64,000 bases of DNA, taken from NCBI GenBank assembly GCA_031002005.1, contig JARYHS010008074.1, positions 178,026,494 through 178,090,493 of the forward strand. The letters are read 5' to 3'. The position numbers were made by a program, and so were the translations under genes. A model generated the notes under the pieces. That model ran no database searches. It was not told where the DNA came from and saw only the letters and a list, made by a program, of their open reading frames with translations. The DNA is from Vandiemenella viatica. Lineage: Eukaryota; Arthropoda; Insecta; Orthoptera; Morabidae. This document shows, piece after piece, positions 1-10,517 of the stretch; the first letter of the stretch is position 1, and each line of letters starts with the position of its first letter.

Positions 1-79
1 CCTCATTCATTGATTTCGGTAAGTATGAAGGAAGATACAGGCTTGTGACAAAAAATACCTTATAGAAATAATTATATGA
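1..79 (-). mobile_element. 5' end of Helitron family A (left-arm copy, cut by window edge)
   Basis: Read on the minus strand, this begins with TC right after an A and matches the 5' end of the Helitron at 8834 (TCATATA... then the TTATTTCTATAAGG block). It sits at the same point inside the mariner as in the right arm, so the Helitron was already there when the palindrome formed. Only the first 79 nt are visible. Confidence 0.7.
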
Positions 80-1317
80 TACATTTTAGAGGTAAACTCT
101 TAGGCTATTTTTCAACATAATCGCCATTAAATTAAGGCACTTATCATAAGTGTACAAGCTTTTCGATACCCTCTCTGTAGAAATTTTCCGCCTGAGACTT
201 CAACACTGTTTACACCGGCATGCAGTTAAGCGTCAGTTTCAAACCGCTGTGTTGCGAGCCACGTCTTCAACGCGGGAACAGGTAGTAGTCGCTCGGTGCA
301 AAATCCGGGCTGTACGGCGGGTGATGAAAACTTCCATCCAAAACCATCAAGAGCTGTTGGGTACGATTGGCCGTGTGTGGACGAGCATTGTCGTGGAGAA
401 ACAAAACTTTCTCACTGAGTTTTCCCCGACACTTGTTTGACGCGGTCTTAATGTTCCGAGTGTTTCGCAATACCTTTCTGAAGTGAGTTTGGCACGTTCA
501 AGAAATTCAACAAGAATCACACCCTTAGCATCCCAAAACACAGTAGCCATAATTTTTCCTGCTGACAGCGTTTGCAGACATTTCCTCGGTTTCTTGGGCG
601 AATGCGTGTGTCCCCATTCCATAGACTGCCGTTTTGTTTCACAGGTGACGTGCTTTACCCAAGTCTTGTCACCAGTTACGATATGATCGATAACTTGGTT
701 TCCAGTTTTGGCGTAGTCTTCCAGAAACGTCAGTGCTGCAGCAAGTCTGTTTTTTGTGGTCTTCTGTTAAGATTTTCGGAATCCACCTGGCACAAAATTG
801 TGGTAACCAAGTTTACCAACCATAATCTCATGAAACTAAACTCCGTGAAATTTGGGGGAAATGTTCTGAAAGCTCCGTAATCGTGACACGACGATTTTCA
901 CAGATTTTTTCGTTGATTTCACACCAGTTCATCACTCACAACACTAGGCTACCCATGCGGTCCTCATCGTGAACATTGGTTCGGACCATTTTAAAATCAA
1001 TGCACCATTGCCTCACTCGGCTTTCACTGATTATTCCTTGGCCATACACATCACAAATCTGGCGATAAATTTCAATTGGTTTGTGATTTTTCACGAACAA
1101 AACCGTATTACAGCTCGCACTTCACAAACTGGCGGGATTTTTAATTGCAGCGCTCATTTTAACACTCTACTGTATATCAAAGTACGATAGGAACGATGTG
1201 CAAACTACCACGGCTGGTTGCGTACTGAATGTATGAACAGTTGACGCCAAGATTGGGGCGCTAGGAGCACCCATTCTTGCGCCAGGTCAAAACGTCTGTT
1301 ACTTCTGGACAGCCTCG
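80..1317 (-). pseudogene. Mariner (DD34D) transposon, decayed inverted copy
   Basis: This is the inverted counterpart of the mariner at 7575-8833, with its 5' TIR ending at 1317 next to a TA. Transposase pieces are readable on the minus strand: the WGHTHSPKK block, LFLHDNARPHTANRTQQ with the second catalytic Asp, and YSPDFAPSDYY with the third. Compared with the right-arm copy it has many more one-base deletions. One C is missing from the TIR CCCTCG and one T from CTTTCTGG, while both TIRs of the other copy keep them. No long frame survives. It is 1238 nt against 1259 nt for the same part in the right arm. It cannot make a transposase. Confidence 0.85.
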
Positions 1318-1321
1318 TATA

Positions 1322-1561
1322 TAAGATAGGATAGGGAAAATAAACAGTTACCCGTCACTTACCACAGATGAAGCTTCATTCATGTGGCGGGTTAGGATGT
1401 GACCACATCTTTCCCCCTGCCATATGTCTCGCCTCCCACATGACTAAGACTAAAGTCGAAATATTGGGTAATTCTTTTTTGTGTGTTTTTACGTGTCTCG
1501 CCCTCCTGCCTTCATCTGTGGTAAGTGACGGGTAACTGTTTATTTTCCCTATCCTATCTTA
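1322..1561. repeat. F-repeat (foldback/MITE-like), left-arm copy of 7329-7570
   Basis: The sequence starts with TAAGATAGGATAGGGAAAAT and ends with the inverse, giving terminal inverted repeats of about 50 bp around a short core with CGAGACATATGGCAGGGGG-type sequence. It directly abuts the mariner TIR. This is one of many related copies in the window, called here the F-repeat family. Confidence 0.7.
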
Positions 1562-1659
1562 TTTTCAGTGCCTCGCGGCAGTTTCTTTGTTTCCTTTATC
1601 CAATTTCTTCAATGTATAACATACTTGATCATTTGAGATAATAATCAAAATGCTTATAC

Positions 1660-1945
1660 ACAATGAAAATAAAGAATAAGTACAGTAAACCCAGTGCTTA
1701 TCCAGTTGAAAGCAGGAGGGCAGATACAAATGCACACTATAAACACTGAGACTCTCCGTACGCCTCATGCATTATGTAGTGAGATTTCAACATGTCTGCA
1801 TCTGATCTGGCCATGTTCATCCTTAAAAATGAATTAAGTTTTTATACTGCAACATTGTCAGGTGTGCTGGCCTTGGTATGCTTGTAACTGCCCTCCTGCC
1901 TTCACCCTTTGTAAGTGATTTGTTTACTTTCCTATCCTTCATTAT
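1660..1945. repeat. F-repeat, second left-arm copy
   Basis: Inverted repeats CAGGAGGGCAG and CTGCCCTCCTG flank a core of about 190 bp. The outer ends carry the GGATAGGAAAGTAAAC-type motif of the F-repeat family. The right-arm counterpart is 6941-7230. Confidence 0.6.
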
Positions 1946-2039
1946 TTGTAACTGATATTTCTTTGTGGTACTGGAGACTTAGATGTCCTTTACATCACTT
2001 ACTTCAATGCATCCTTATATTATAGTCATCAACATCTCA

Positions 2040-2400
2040 ATAATGTCCAATAAATTCATAAATATGCTTTATTAATTTTTTGTTTGTTTGTTAAATGCAA
2101 AGCCTTCTCCAGTCTTGATCAGAATGATTTCAGTCTTGATATCATGCATCCATTTCTTTCCAAAAAATTTTCTAATCACCATTTTAGAACGAATACCATC
2201 TTTTGACTTAATTTTCAATATTAAAATATTTTTAAAAAGTTTCCTCTGTTTAATTACCTCAGTCTTAAAAAATCTCAATATTGTATTTACCAACTTTCAC
2301 TTGTGCAATCCGTGTATAATACTGCTTCTGCTCTGCAATCTATAGTGATAACACTTCCTAAATACTTAAATTTCTCAGCATCTTTCCTATTTCCTTTCAG
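2040..2400 (-). pseudogene. LINE reverse-transcriptase remnant, left-arm copy
   Basis: This is the inverted counterpart of 6480-6830. On the minus strand it encodes a broken EKFKYLGSVIT-type motif that is typical of the region after the catalytic YADD box in non-LTR reverse transcriptases. Several frameshifts and stops are present. Confidence 0.5.
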
Positions 2401-2489
2401 TGATATTTAAACAGTAGCATTCATTTGTGATACACCCAAAGCAATTGTTTCTGTAGAATGTCCTCTAACTTATCTTTTTTCTCCTTGTA

Positions 2490-3110
2490 TCATTTTATAA
2501 CAAACAAATGTTTCTCTAATAGAAAAAATATATATGAAAAGCTACTTATTGTACAAAAATGCATGTTATTACTATCTCTGTGATTATGGTGCTGTCATCT
2601 AGCAATACTGTGGTTAGTTGTTGACGCCACTGGAGCAGTTTCTTGATATCTGTGATATATGCTGGTGTTATCTAGCAGTAATGCGATCAATCCTTTACTG
2701 ATATCTCTGTGATATGTGGTGCTGCTATCTACTGCCAATGAGATCAATCCTTAGCAATGCCAATGAAGCCTAACAGCTTGGTTCTGAACTGTCTCATATG
2801 TGTGACCATGATAGTTAATACTTTTTCCATTTAAGGGGCAAATTTTGAAAAATTTCATTATTAATTTATGATGTTACCAAAGTGAAGACATTAATCATTA
2901 AAACGATACCTCATTTATCTATTTTGTTACATATAAAGGGAGATAAATGACACATACAAAAACAAAAAAGTTTTAGAAAAAATAATACTTTTGCCCTTTA
3001 AGGACTGAATTCCCATAAATTCCTTTCTTAAATTTGATGTGGTCATAGCAGATACTTAATCTTTAAAATGATACTCAGTCATCAAATTTGGTTAGGTATG
3101 AAGGACCAAA
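2490..3110 (-). repeat. Fragment of Helitron-A satellite and tail, left-arm copy
   Basis: On the minus strand this holds about two monomers of the array found in the Helitrons at 8834 and 37271, with the marks GGTATC, CCCTTAAAGGGCAAAA and ATTTATCTCCC. They are followed by the tail block TGAGACAGTTCAGAACCAAG, which is also in the 37271 copy near 39440. No Helitron ends are recognisable. The counterpart is 5745-6370. Confidence 0.6.
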
Positions 3111-4261
3111 TTGTTAAAAAAAAACACCATTTAGAATTACATATGAGGATAATCATAAATAAACACACATCAAAGTTGAGGGCTGCGAAGAGTGAATCAC
3201 ACTTCCCTTTTACATGTTATTTTCCCTATTCTTTGTTATTTGTATTAGCAACTTCACCCTCCATCCCTTCCAATCTTGTGCTAACACTGTTCATCTCTAC
3301 ATCCCTTATTATATAATAATAAGAAGAAAACTGCCAATTCATTTTTATGTATCTGCTAGGTTATCCTTTTGCATATATTTATGCAAGTTTAAGTAATTAA
3401 ATGTGCTTCCCAGTTTGCCTACTTTTATATACCTAGAAAAGTTGTTTTCGCTTCCCTCATTTTTTTTAACAAGTATCCTCTCTGAAACTATTGTTTCCCA
3501 TGTTCCTCAAGTTTAAAAGGCAAACTGGTAATTGGTAAGCACGTACTCTGCCATATTTCTATGCTATTGTGAATCATTGTACATTTATTTCTGATGCACG
3601 AATGAGTAAACTAAATGAATGGTATGTTTAACAGGTGTTGCTATGTTTCTAAAATCTGCTGGTATTTGTCATATTATGTAAATACATAAACAACATTTGT
3701 AAATCATTATTTTAATATACACTGAAAGAATATACATACATGAATCTGGGTGCTCACTTACATCTGCTTCCTCAGAGTTTGGCTCAACTTGCGTCTTGTA
3801 ATTGGTGTTCCCTTTCTAGTAATTTTCTGATTCTTTGATATTTTGCCTCCCTGCATGTCTATACATAATGGAAAAACAGACCCCTATTGCTGATGTTGCA
3901 ATTATATCTTCCAATTGTCAGAGACCTACACCACTTAAATGGGAATGAGTTAGATGCTTCAAAAATAACATTATATGCTCTTCATAACCCAAAACCAAAT
4001 ATATCTAAATTTTGTAAAATTATATTCAGTGGGTAGAGAAAATATATTTTTTTCTAACCCAACTTGAGATTTTACTGCTTGTGAAGTAGATAACTATATT
4101 TTTAAAAATACAAACCAAAAGCAGCAGTGGCATAAAAACATGTAAATTTTAGACCATTTTTGACATAGGACTATTATCTAGGATGTGAAACTTTTCCCAA
4201 CATCAATCTTCTGTATTAAACAATAAATACTTATATCAATAATTTTCTACTTCAATATAAA
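3111..4261. other. Unassigned part of the left palindrome arm
   Basis: AT-rich sequence with no recognisable coding content. It is mirrored at 4597-5744. Short reading frames here are not conserved between the two arms. Confidence 0.6.
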
Positions 4262-4596
4262 TAAGAAAAGAAAGGGAAATTAACCCACCACATACCAAAG
4301 TGGATGGATGCGATGAGAGGGAACACTTATGCTGACAAACAACTGCACAACATTTCGGCATCTGCCTTGTTCACAAGTAGAAAAACGGGCCATTAGGCTC
4401 GGAACGTGTATACACAATGAGTCATTAGGTAACGTTCGTTGTGTACACACGTTCCGAGCCTAATGGCCCGTTTTTCTACTTGTGAACAAGGCAGATGCCG
4501 AAATATTGTGCAGTTGTTTGTCAGCATAAGTGTTCCCTCTCATCGCATCCGTCCACTTTGGTATGTGGTGGGTTAATTTCCCTTTCTTTTCTTATT
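4262..4596. repeat. F-repeat-like foldback at the axis of the palindrome
   Basis: The innermost 155 nt or so of each arm look like an F-repeat: GGGAAATTAACCCACCACAT outside, and the CATTTCGGCATCTGCCTTGT core inside. The 21-nt loop (4418-4438) is unique. The arms run straight out of this foldback with no break, so the palindrome is centred on a sequence that was probably self-complementary already. Confidence 0.65.
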
Positions 4597-5744
4597 TATA
4601 TTGAAGTAGAAAATATATTAGATATAAGTATTTATTGTTTAAATACAGGAAGATTGATGTTGGGAACAAGTTTCACATTCCTAGATAATAGTCCTATGTC
4701 AAAAATGGTCTAAAATTTACATGTTTTATGCCACTGCTGCTTTTGGTTTGTATTTTTAAAAATATAGTTATCTACTTCACAAGCAGTAAAATCTCAAGTT
4801 GGGTTAGAAAAAAATATATTTTCTCTACCCACTGAATATAATTTTACAAAATTTTAGATATATTTGGTTTTGGGTTAATGAAGAGCATATAATGTTATGT
4901 TTTGAAGCATCTAACTCATTCCCATTTAAGTGGTGTAGGTCTCTGACAATTGGGAAGATATAATTGCAACATCAGCAATAGGGGTCTGTTTTCCATTATG
5001 TATAGACATGCAGGGAGGCAAAAATATCAAAGAATCAGAAAATTACTAGGAAAGGGGAACACCAATTACAAGAAGCAAGTTGAGCCAAACTCTGAGGAAG
5101 CAGATGTAAGTGAGCACCCAGAGTCAATGTATGTATATTCTTTCAGTGTATATTAAAATAATGATTTACAAATGTTGTTTATGTATTTACATAAGATGAC
5201 AAATACCAGCAGATTTTAGAAACATAGCAACACCTGTTAAACATACCATTCATTTAGTTTACTCATTCGTGCATCAGAAATAAATGTACAATGATTCACA
5301 ATAGCATAGAAATATGGCAGAGTACGTGCTTACCAATTACCAGTTTGCCTTTTAAACTTGAGGAACATGGGAAACAATAGTTTCAGAGAGGATACTTGTT
5401 AAAAAAAATGAGGGAAGCGAAAACAACTTTTCTAGGTATATAAAAGTAGGCAAACTGGGAAGCACATTTAATTACTTAAACTTGCATAAAATATATGCAA
5501 AAGGATAACCTAGCAGATACATAAAAATGAATTGGCAGTTTTCTTCTTATTATTAATAATAAGGGATATGTAGAGATGAACAGGTTAGCACAAGATTGGA
5601 AGGGATGGAGGGTGAAGTTGCTAATACAAATAACAAAGAATAGGGAAAATAACATGTAAAAGGGAAGTGTGATTCACTCTTCGCAGCCCTCAACTTTGAT
5701 GTGTGTTTATTTATGATTATCCTCATATGTAATTCTAAATGGTG
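4597..5744. other. Unassigned part of the right palindrome arm
   Basis: Mirror of 3111-4261. AT-rich, with no gene recognised. A stretch near 5640 (AATAGGGAAAATAACATGTA) may be half an F-repeat. Confidence 0.55.
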
Positions 5745-6370
5745 TTTTTTTTTAACAATTTTGGTCCTTCATACCTAACCAGAATTTGATGACTGAGGTA
5801 TCATTTTAAAGATTAAGGTATCTGCTATGACCACATCAAATTTTAAGAAAGGAATTTATGGGAATTCAGTCCTTAAAGGGCAAAAGTATTATTTTTTCTA
5901 AAACTTTTTTGTTTTTGTATGTGTCATTTATCTCCCTTTATATGTAACCAAAATAGATAAATGAGGTATCGTTTTAATGATTAATGTCTTCACTTTGGTA
6001 ACATCATAAATTAATAATGAAATTTTTCAAAATTTGCCCCTTAAATGGAAAAAGTATTAACTATCATGGTCACACATATGAGACAGTTCAGAACCAAGCT
6101 GTTAGGCTTCATTGGCATTGCTAAGGATTGATCTCATTGGCAGTAGATAGCAGCACCACATATCACAGAGATATCAGTAAAGGATTGATCGCATTACTGC
6201 TAGATAACACCAGCATATATCACAGATATCAAGAAACTGCTCCAGTGGCGTCAACAACTAACCACAGTATTGCTAGATGACAGCACCATAATCACAGAGA
6301 TAGTAATAAACAGTGCATTTTTTGTACAATAAGTAGCTTTTCATATATATTTTTTCTATTAGAGAAACAT
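5745..6370 (+). repeat. Fragment of Helitron-A satellite and tail
   Basis: Two satellite monomers (ATTTATCTCCC near 5925, CCTTAAAGGGCAAAA near 5872) are followed by the tail GAGACAGTTCAGAACCAAGC near 6082. The second complete Helitron has the same tail near 39440. The rest diverges, and no CTRR end or hairpin was found, so this is an old truncated copy independent of the one inside the mariner. Confidence 0.6.
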
Positions 6371-6479
6371 TTGTGTTGTTATAAAATGATACAAGGAGAA
6401 AAAAGATAAGTTAGAGGACATTCTACAGAAACAATTGCTTTGGGTGTATCACAAATGAATGCTACTGTTTAAATATCAC

Positions 6480-6830
6480 TGAAAGGAAATAGGAAAGATG
6501 CTGAGAAATTTAAGTATTTAGGAAGTGTTATCACTATAGATTGCAGAGCAGAAGCAGTATTATACACAGGATTGCACAAGTGAAAGTTGGGTAAATACAA
6601 TATTGAGATTTTTTAAGAACTGAGGTAATTAAACAGAGGAAACTTTTTAAAAATATTTTAATATTGAAAATTAAGTCAAAAGATGGTATTCGTTCTAAAA
6701 TGGTGATTAGAAAATTTTTTGGAAAAGAAATGGATGCATGATATCAAGACTGAAATCATTCTGATCAAGACTGGAGAAGGCTTTGCATTTAACAAACAAA
6801 CAAAAAATTAATAAAGCATATTTATGAATT
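6480..6830 (+). pseudogene. LINE reverse-transcriptase remnant
   Basis: From 6500 the plus strand reads AEKFKYLGSVITIDCRAEA, the conserved block after the catalytic box in many non-LTR retrotransposons. A frameshift and a stop (HK* at about 6582) follow, then a weakly RT-like basic stretch up to a run of AAACAAACAAAC. Only this short piece is left. The clade (RTE, R1 or other) cannot be set by eye. Confidence 0.5.
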
Positions 6831-6940
6831 TATTGGACATTATTGAGATGCAGTTGATGACTATAATATAAGGATGCATTGAAGTAAGTGATGTAAAGGA
6901 CATCTAAGTCTCCAGTACCACAAAGAAATAATCAGTTACA

Positions 6941-7230
6941 AATAATGAAGGATAGGAAAGTAAACAAATCACTTACAAAGGGTGAAGGCAGGAGGGCAGT
7001 TACAAGCATACCAAGGCCAGCACACCTGACAATGTTGCAGTATAAAACTTAATTCATTTTTAAGGATGAGACATGGCCAGAGGATCAGATGCAGACATGT
7101 TGAAATCTCACTACATAATGCATGAGGCGTACGGAGAGTCTCAGTGTTTATAGTGTGCATTTGTATCTGCCCTCCTGCTTTCAACTGGGATAAGCACTGG
7201 GTTTACTGTACTTATTCTTTATTTTCATTG
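6941..7230. repeat. F-repeat (foldback-like)
   Basis: The left end AAGGATAGGAAAGTAAAC... GGCAGGAGGGCAG is mirrored by CTGCCCTCCTGCTTTC... GTTTACTGTACTT on the right. The internal GATGAGACATGGCCAGAGGA resembles the copy near 21940. A related copy lies 100 bp further on. Confidence 0.6.
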
Positions 7231-7328
7231 TGTATAAGCATTTTGATTATTATCTCAAATGATCAAGTATGTTATACATTGAAGAAATTGGATAAAGGAA
7301 ACAAAGAAACTGCCGCGAGGCACTGAAA

Positions 7329-7570
7329 ATAAGATAGGATAGGGAAAATAAACAGTTACCCGTCACTTACCACAGATGAAGGCAGGAGGGCGAGACACGT
7401 AAAAACACACAAAAAAAGAATTACACAATATTTCGACTTTAGTCTTAGTCATGTGGGAGGCGAGACATATGGCAGGGGGAAAGATGTGGTCACATCCTAA
7501 CCCGCCACATGAATGAAGCTTCATCTGTGGTAAGTGACGGGTAACTGTTTATTTTCCCTATCCTATCTTA
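7329..7570. repeat. F-repeat with 52-bp inverted ends
   Basis: Nearly perfect terminal inverted repeats lie at 7329-7380 and 7519-7570 (TAAGATAGGATAGGGAAAAT outwards). The core has AATATTTCGACTTTAGTCTT and GGCGAGACATATGGCAGGGG. It abuts the mariner at 7571 with only TATA between, so one element inserted at the edge of the other. Confidence 0.75.
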
Positions 7571-7736
7571 TATACGAGGGCTGTCCAGAAAGTAACAGAC
7601 GTTTTGACCTGGCGCAAGAATGGGTGCTCCTAGCGCCCCAATCTTGGCGTCAGACTGTTCATACATTCAGTACGCAACCAGCCGTGGTAGTTTGCACATC
7701 GTTCCTATCGTACTTTGAATACAGTAGAGTGTTAAA

Positions 7737-8808
7737 ATGAGCGCTGCAATTAAAAATCCCGCCAGTTGTGAAGTGCGAGCTGTAATACGGTTTTTGTTCG
7801 TGAAAAATCACAAACCAATTGAAATTTATCGCCAGATTTGTGATGTGTATGGCCAAGGAATAATCAGTGAAAGCCGAGTGAGGCAATGGTGCATTGATTT
7901 TAAAAATGGTCGAACCAATGTTCACGATGAGGACCGCATGGGTAGGCCTAGTGTTGTGAGTGATGAACTGGTGGTGAAAATCAACGAAAAAATCTGTGAA
8001 AATCGTCGTGTCACGATTACGGAGCTTTCAGAACATTTCCCCCAAATTTCACGGAGTTTAGTTCATGAGATTATGGTTGGTAAACTTGGTTACCACAAAT
8101 TTTGTGCCAGGTGGATTCCGAAAATCTTAACAGAAGACCACAAAAAACAGACTTGCTGCAGCACTGACGTTTCTGGAAGACTACGCCAAAACTGGAAACC
8201 AAGTTATCGATCATATCGTAACTGGTGACAAGACTTGGGTAAAGCACGTCACCTGTGAAACAAAACGGCAGTCTATGGAATGGGGACACACGCATTCGCC
8301 CAAGAAACCGAGGAAATGTCTGCAAACGCTGTCAGCAGGAAAAATTATGGCTACTGTGTTTTGGGATGCTAAGGGTGTGATTCTTGTTGAATTTCTTGAA
8401 CGTGGCCAAACAATCACTTCAGAAAGGTATTGCGAAACACTCGGAACATTAAGACGCGCGGTACAAAACAAGTGTCGGGGAAAACTCAGTGAGAAAGTTT
8501 TGTTTCTCCACGACAATGCTCGTCCACACACGGCCAATCGTACCCAACAGCTCTTGGATGGTTTTGGATGGGAAGTTTTCAATCACCCGCCGTACAGCCC
8601 GGATTTTGCACCGAGCGACTACTACCTGTTCCCGGCGTTGAAGACGTGGCTCGCAACACAGCGGTTTGAAACTGACGCTTAACTGCATGCCGGTGTAAAC
8701 CAGTGGTTGAAGTCTCAGGCGGAAAATTTCTACAGAGAGGGTATCGAAAAGCTTGTACCACGTTATGATAAGTGCCTTAATTTAAATGGCGATTATGTTG
8801 AAAAATAG
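7737..8808 (+). pseudogene. Mariner transposase, one frameshift and one in-frame stop
   Basis: The start at 7737 opens MSAAIKNPASCEVRAVIRFL, the usual N-terminal helix-turn-helix region of irritans-type mariner transposases, then HDEDRMGRPSVV and the linker to the catalytic domain. The DD34D triad is present: Asp in VTGDKTW (about 8227), Asp in LHDNARPH (about 8515), and Asp in APSDYY, 34 residues later (about 8618). A frame change near 8145-8150 (gain of one base or loss of two after EDHKKQ) breaks the protein at residue 140. TAA at 8680-8682 replaces a likely sense codon before LHAGVNQWLKSQ. The natural stop is TAG at 8806. Total length is about 357 codons, normal for the family. It makes no functional enzyme as it stands. 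Confidence 0.9.
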
Positions 8809-8833
8809 CCTAAGAGTTTACCTCTAAAATGTA

Positions 8834-10517
8834 TCATATATATTATTTCTATAAGGTATTTTTTTGTCACAAGCCGGTATCTTCTGTCATACTTCACCGA
8901 AATCAATGAATGAGGTGTCATTTTAAAGCTTATGGTCTTCCCTTTGGTCACATCATATTTTAAGAAATGAAGTTTTCGGAATTTGGCCCTTAAAGGGCGA
9001 AAATGTCAATATTTCTAAAATGCTGTTTTCTGTGTTATGAGTCAAATACCTCCCAGATACTTATCTGAGATCGTTTAATGAAGTATCATTTTAAAGATTA
9101 AGATATTCGCTTTAGTGACGTCATATATTAAGACAGAAATTTTTCGGAATTCAACCCTTAAAGGGCAAAAGTATCAATATTTTTGAAATTCGTTTTTGTC
9201 TCGAGAGCCATTTGTCTCCCTTAATATCTAACTGATATAGATATATGAGGTATCATATTAAATATTAAGGTCTCCGCTGGGGTAACATTATATTTTAAGA
9301 AAGGAATTTTCCGTAATTCGACCCTTAAAGGGCAAAAATGTCAATTTTTCTAAAATGGGTTTTTTGTATCTTGAGCCATTTATCTCCCAGGATATCTAAC
9401 CAAAAAGAATAAATGAGGTAGGATTATGAGGAGTATTGTCTCAGCTCTGTGACATCATATTTTAAGAAAGAATGTTTTTGGAATTCTACCCTTAATGGGA
9501 AAAAGTATAAATTTTTCTATAACGCATTTTTGTGTCACGAGCGATATATCTCCCTTAATATCTAACCGATACAGATAAATGAGGTATCATATTAAAGAAT
9601 AAGGTCTGCGCCGTGGTAACATTATATTTTAAGAAAGAAATTTTTCGTAATTCGACCCTTAAAAGGCAAAAATGTCAATTTTTCTAAAATGCGTTTTTTG
9701 TATCTCGAGCCATTTATCTCCCAGGATATGTAACCAAAATTGATAAATGAAGTAGAATTATAAGAAGTAATGTATCAGCTTTGTGAAATCATATTTTAAG
9801 AAAGAATGTTTCTGGGATTCAAACCTTAAAGGAAAAAAGTATAAATTTTTCTATTACCGATTTTTGTGTCACGGGCGATTTATCTCCCTTGATATCTAAC
9901 TGATATAGATAAATGAGGTATCATATTAAATAATAAGGTCTCCGCCGTGGTAACATTATATTTTAACAAAGTAATTTTTCGTAATTCGACCCATAAAAGG
10001 CAAAAAAGTCAATTTTTCTAAAATGCGTTTTTTGTGTCTCGAGCCACTTATCTCCCTTGATATCTATCCAAAATCGATAAATCAAGTACAATTGTGAGGA
10101 ATAATGTCTCAGCTTTGCTGACATCATATTTTAAGAAAGAAGTGTTTGGAATTCAACTATTAAAGGGAAAAAGTATAAATTGTTCTACAACGTATTTTTG
10201 TGTGACGAGCCTTATATTTCCCTTGATATCTAATCGATATAGATAAATGAGGTATCATATTAAAGAATAAGGTCTCTGATGTGGTAACATTATATTCTAA
10301 GAAAGGAATTTTTCGTAATTCGACCCATAAAAGGCAAAAAAGTCAATTTTTCTAAAATACGTTTTTTGTGTTTCGAGACATTTATCTCCCTGGATTTCTA
10401 ACCAAAATCGATAAATGAAGTAGGAGTATGAAGAGTAATGACTGAACTTGGTGACATTATATTCAACCTCACTATTCATCGCCTTTTATTCGCGAAATTT
10501 TCGCACGGGTCGTCTAG
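8834..10517 (+). mobile_element. Helitron family A, non-autonomous, full of tandem repeats
   Basis: It starts TCATATATATTATTTC directly after an A (8833) and ends CTAG (10514-10517) directly before a T (10518), the Helitron rule of insertion between A and T without target duplication. A hairpin GCGAAA-T-TTTCGC lies at 10492-10504, ten nt before the end. Excision restores a normal-length mariner, so the borders are well supported. Most of the body is an array of about ten monomers of about 165 nt (marker ATTTATCTCCC near 8872, 9042, 9206, 9374, 9540, 9708, 9876, 10043, 10207, 10376) in which two types alternate. There is no Rep/helicase ORF, so it needs an autonomous relative. Confidence 0.8.

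Larger units (their letters stand above)
1..4417. repeat. Left arm of a giant palindrome (inverted duplication)
   Basis: This sequence is the reverse complement of 4439-8915 along its whole length. The arms face each other across a 21-nt spacer (4418-4438), so the axis is near 4428. The first bases of the window match 8906-8915 inverted, so the arm continues to the left out of view. The arms differ by scattered substitutions and many one- or two-base indels. This arm is 60 nt shorter than its partner, and where the ancestral state can be judged (mariner TIR and reading frame) the missing bases are on this side. It carries inverted copies of everything listed for the right arm. It could be a real inverted duplication or an assembly or read artefact. 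Confidence 0.93.
4439..8915. repeat. Right arm of the giant palindrome
   Basis: Inverted copy of 1-4417 (see that entry). The inverted match can be followed at least to 8915, inside the Helitron. It must stop or continue beyond what the window shows of the left side. This arm keeps longer open frames and more intact TIRs than the left arm. Confidence 0.93.

Noticed and set aside
3068..3396. Open frames with hydrophobic stretches in the left palindrome arm
   Set aside because: The matching positions of the right arm do not keep the frames, and the first overlaps Helitron satellite sequence.
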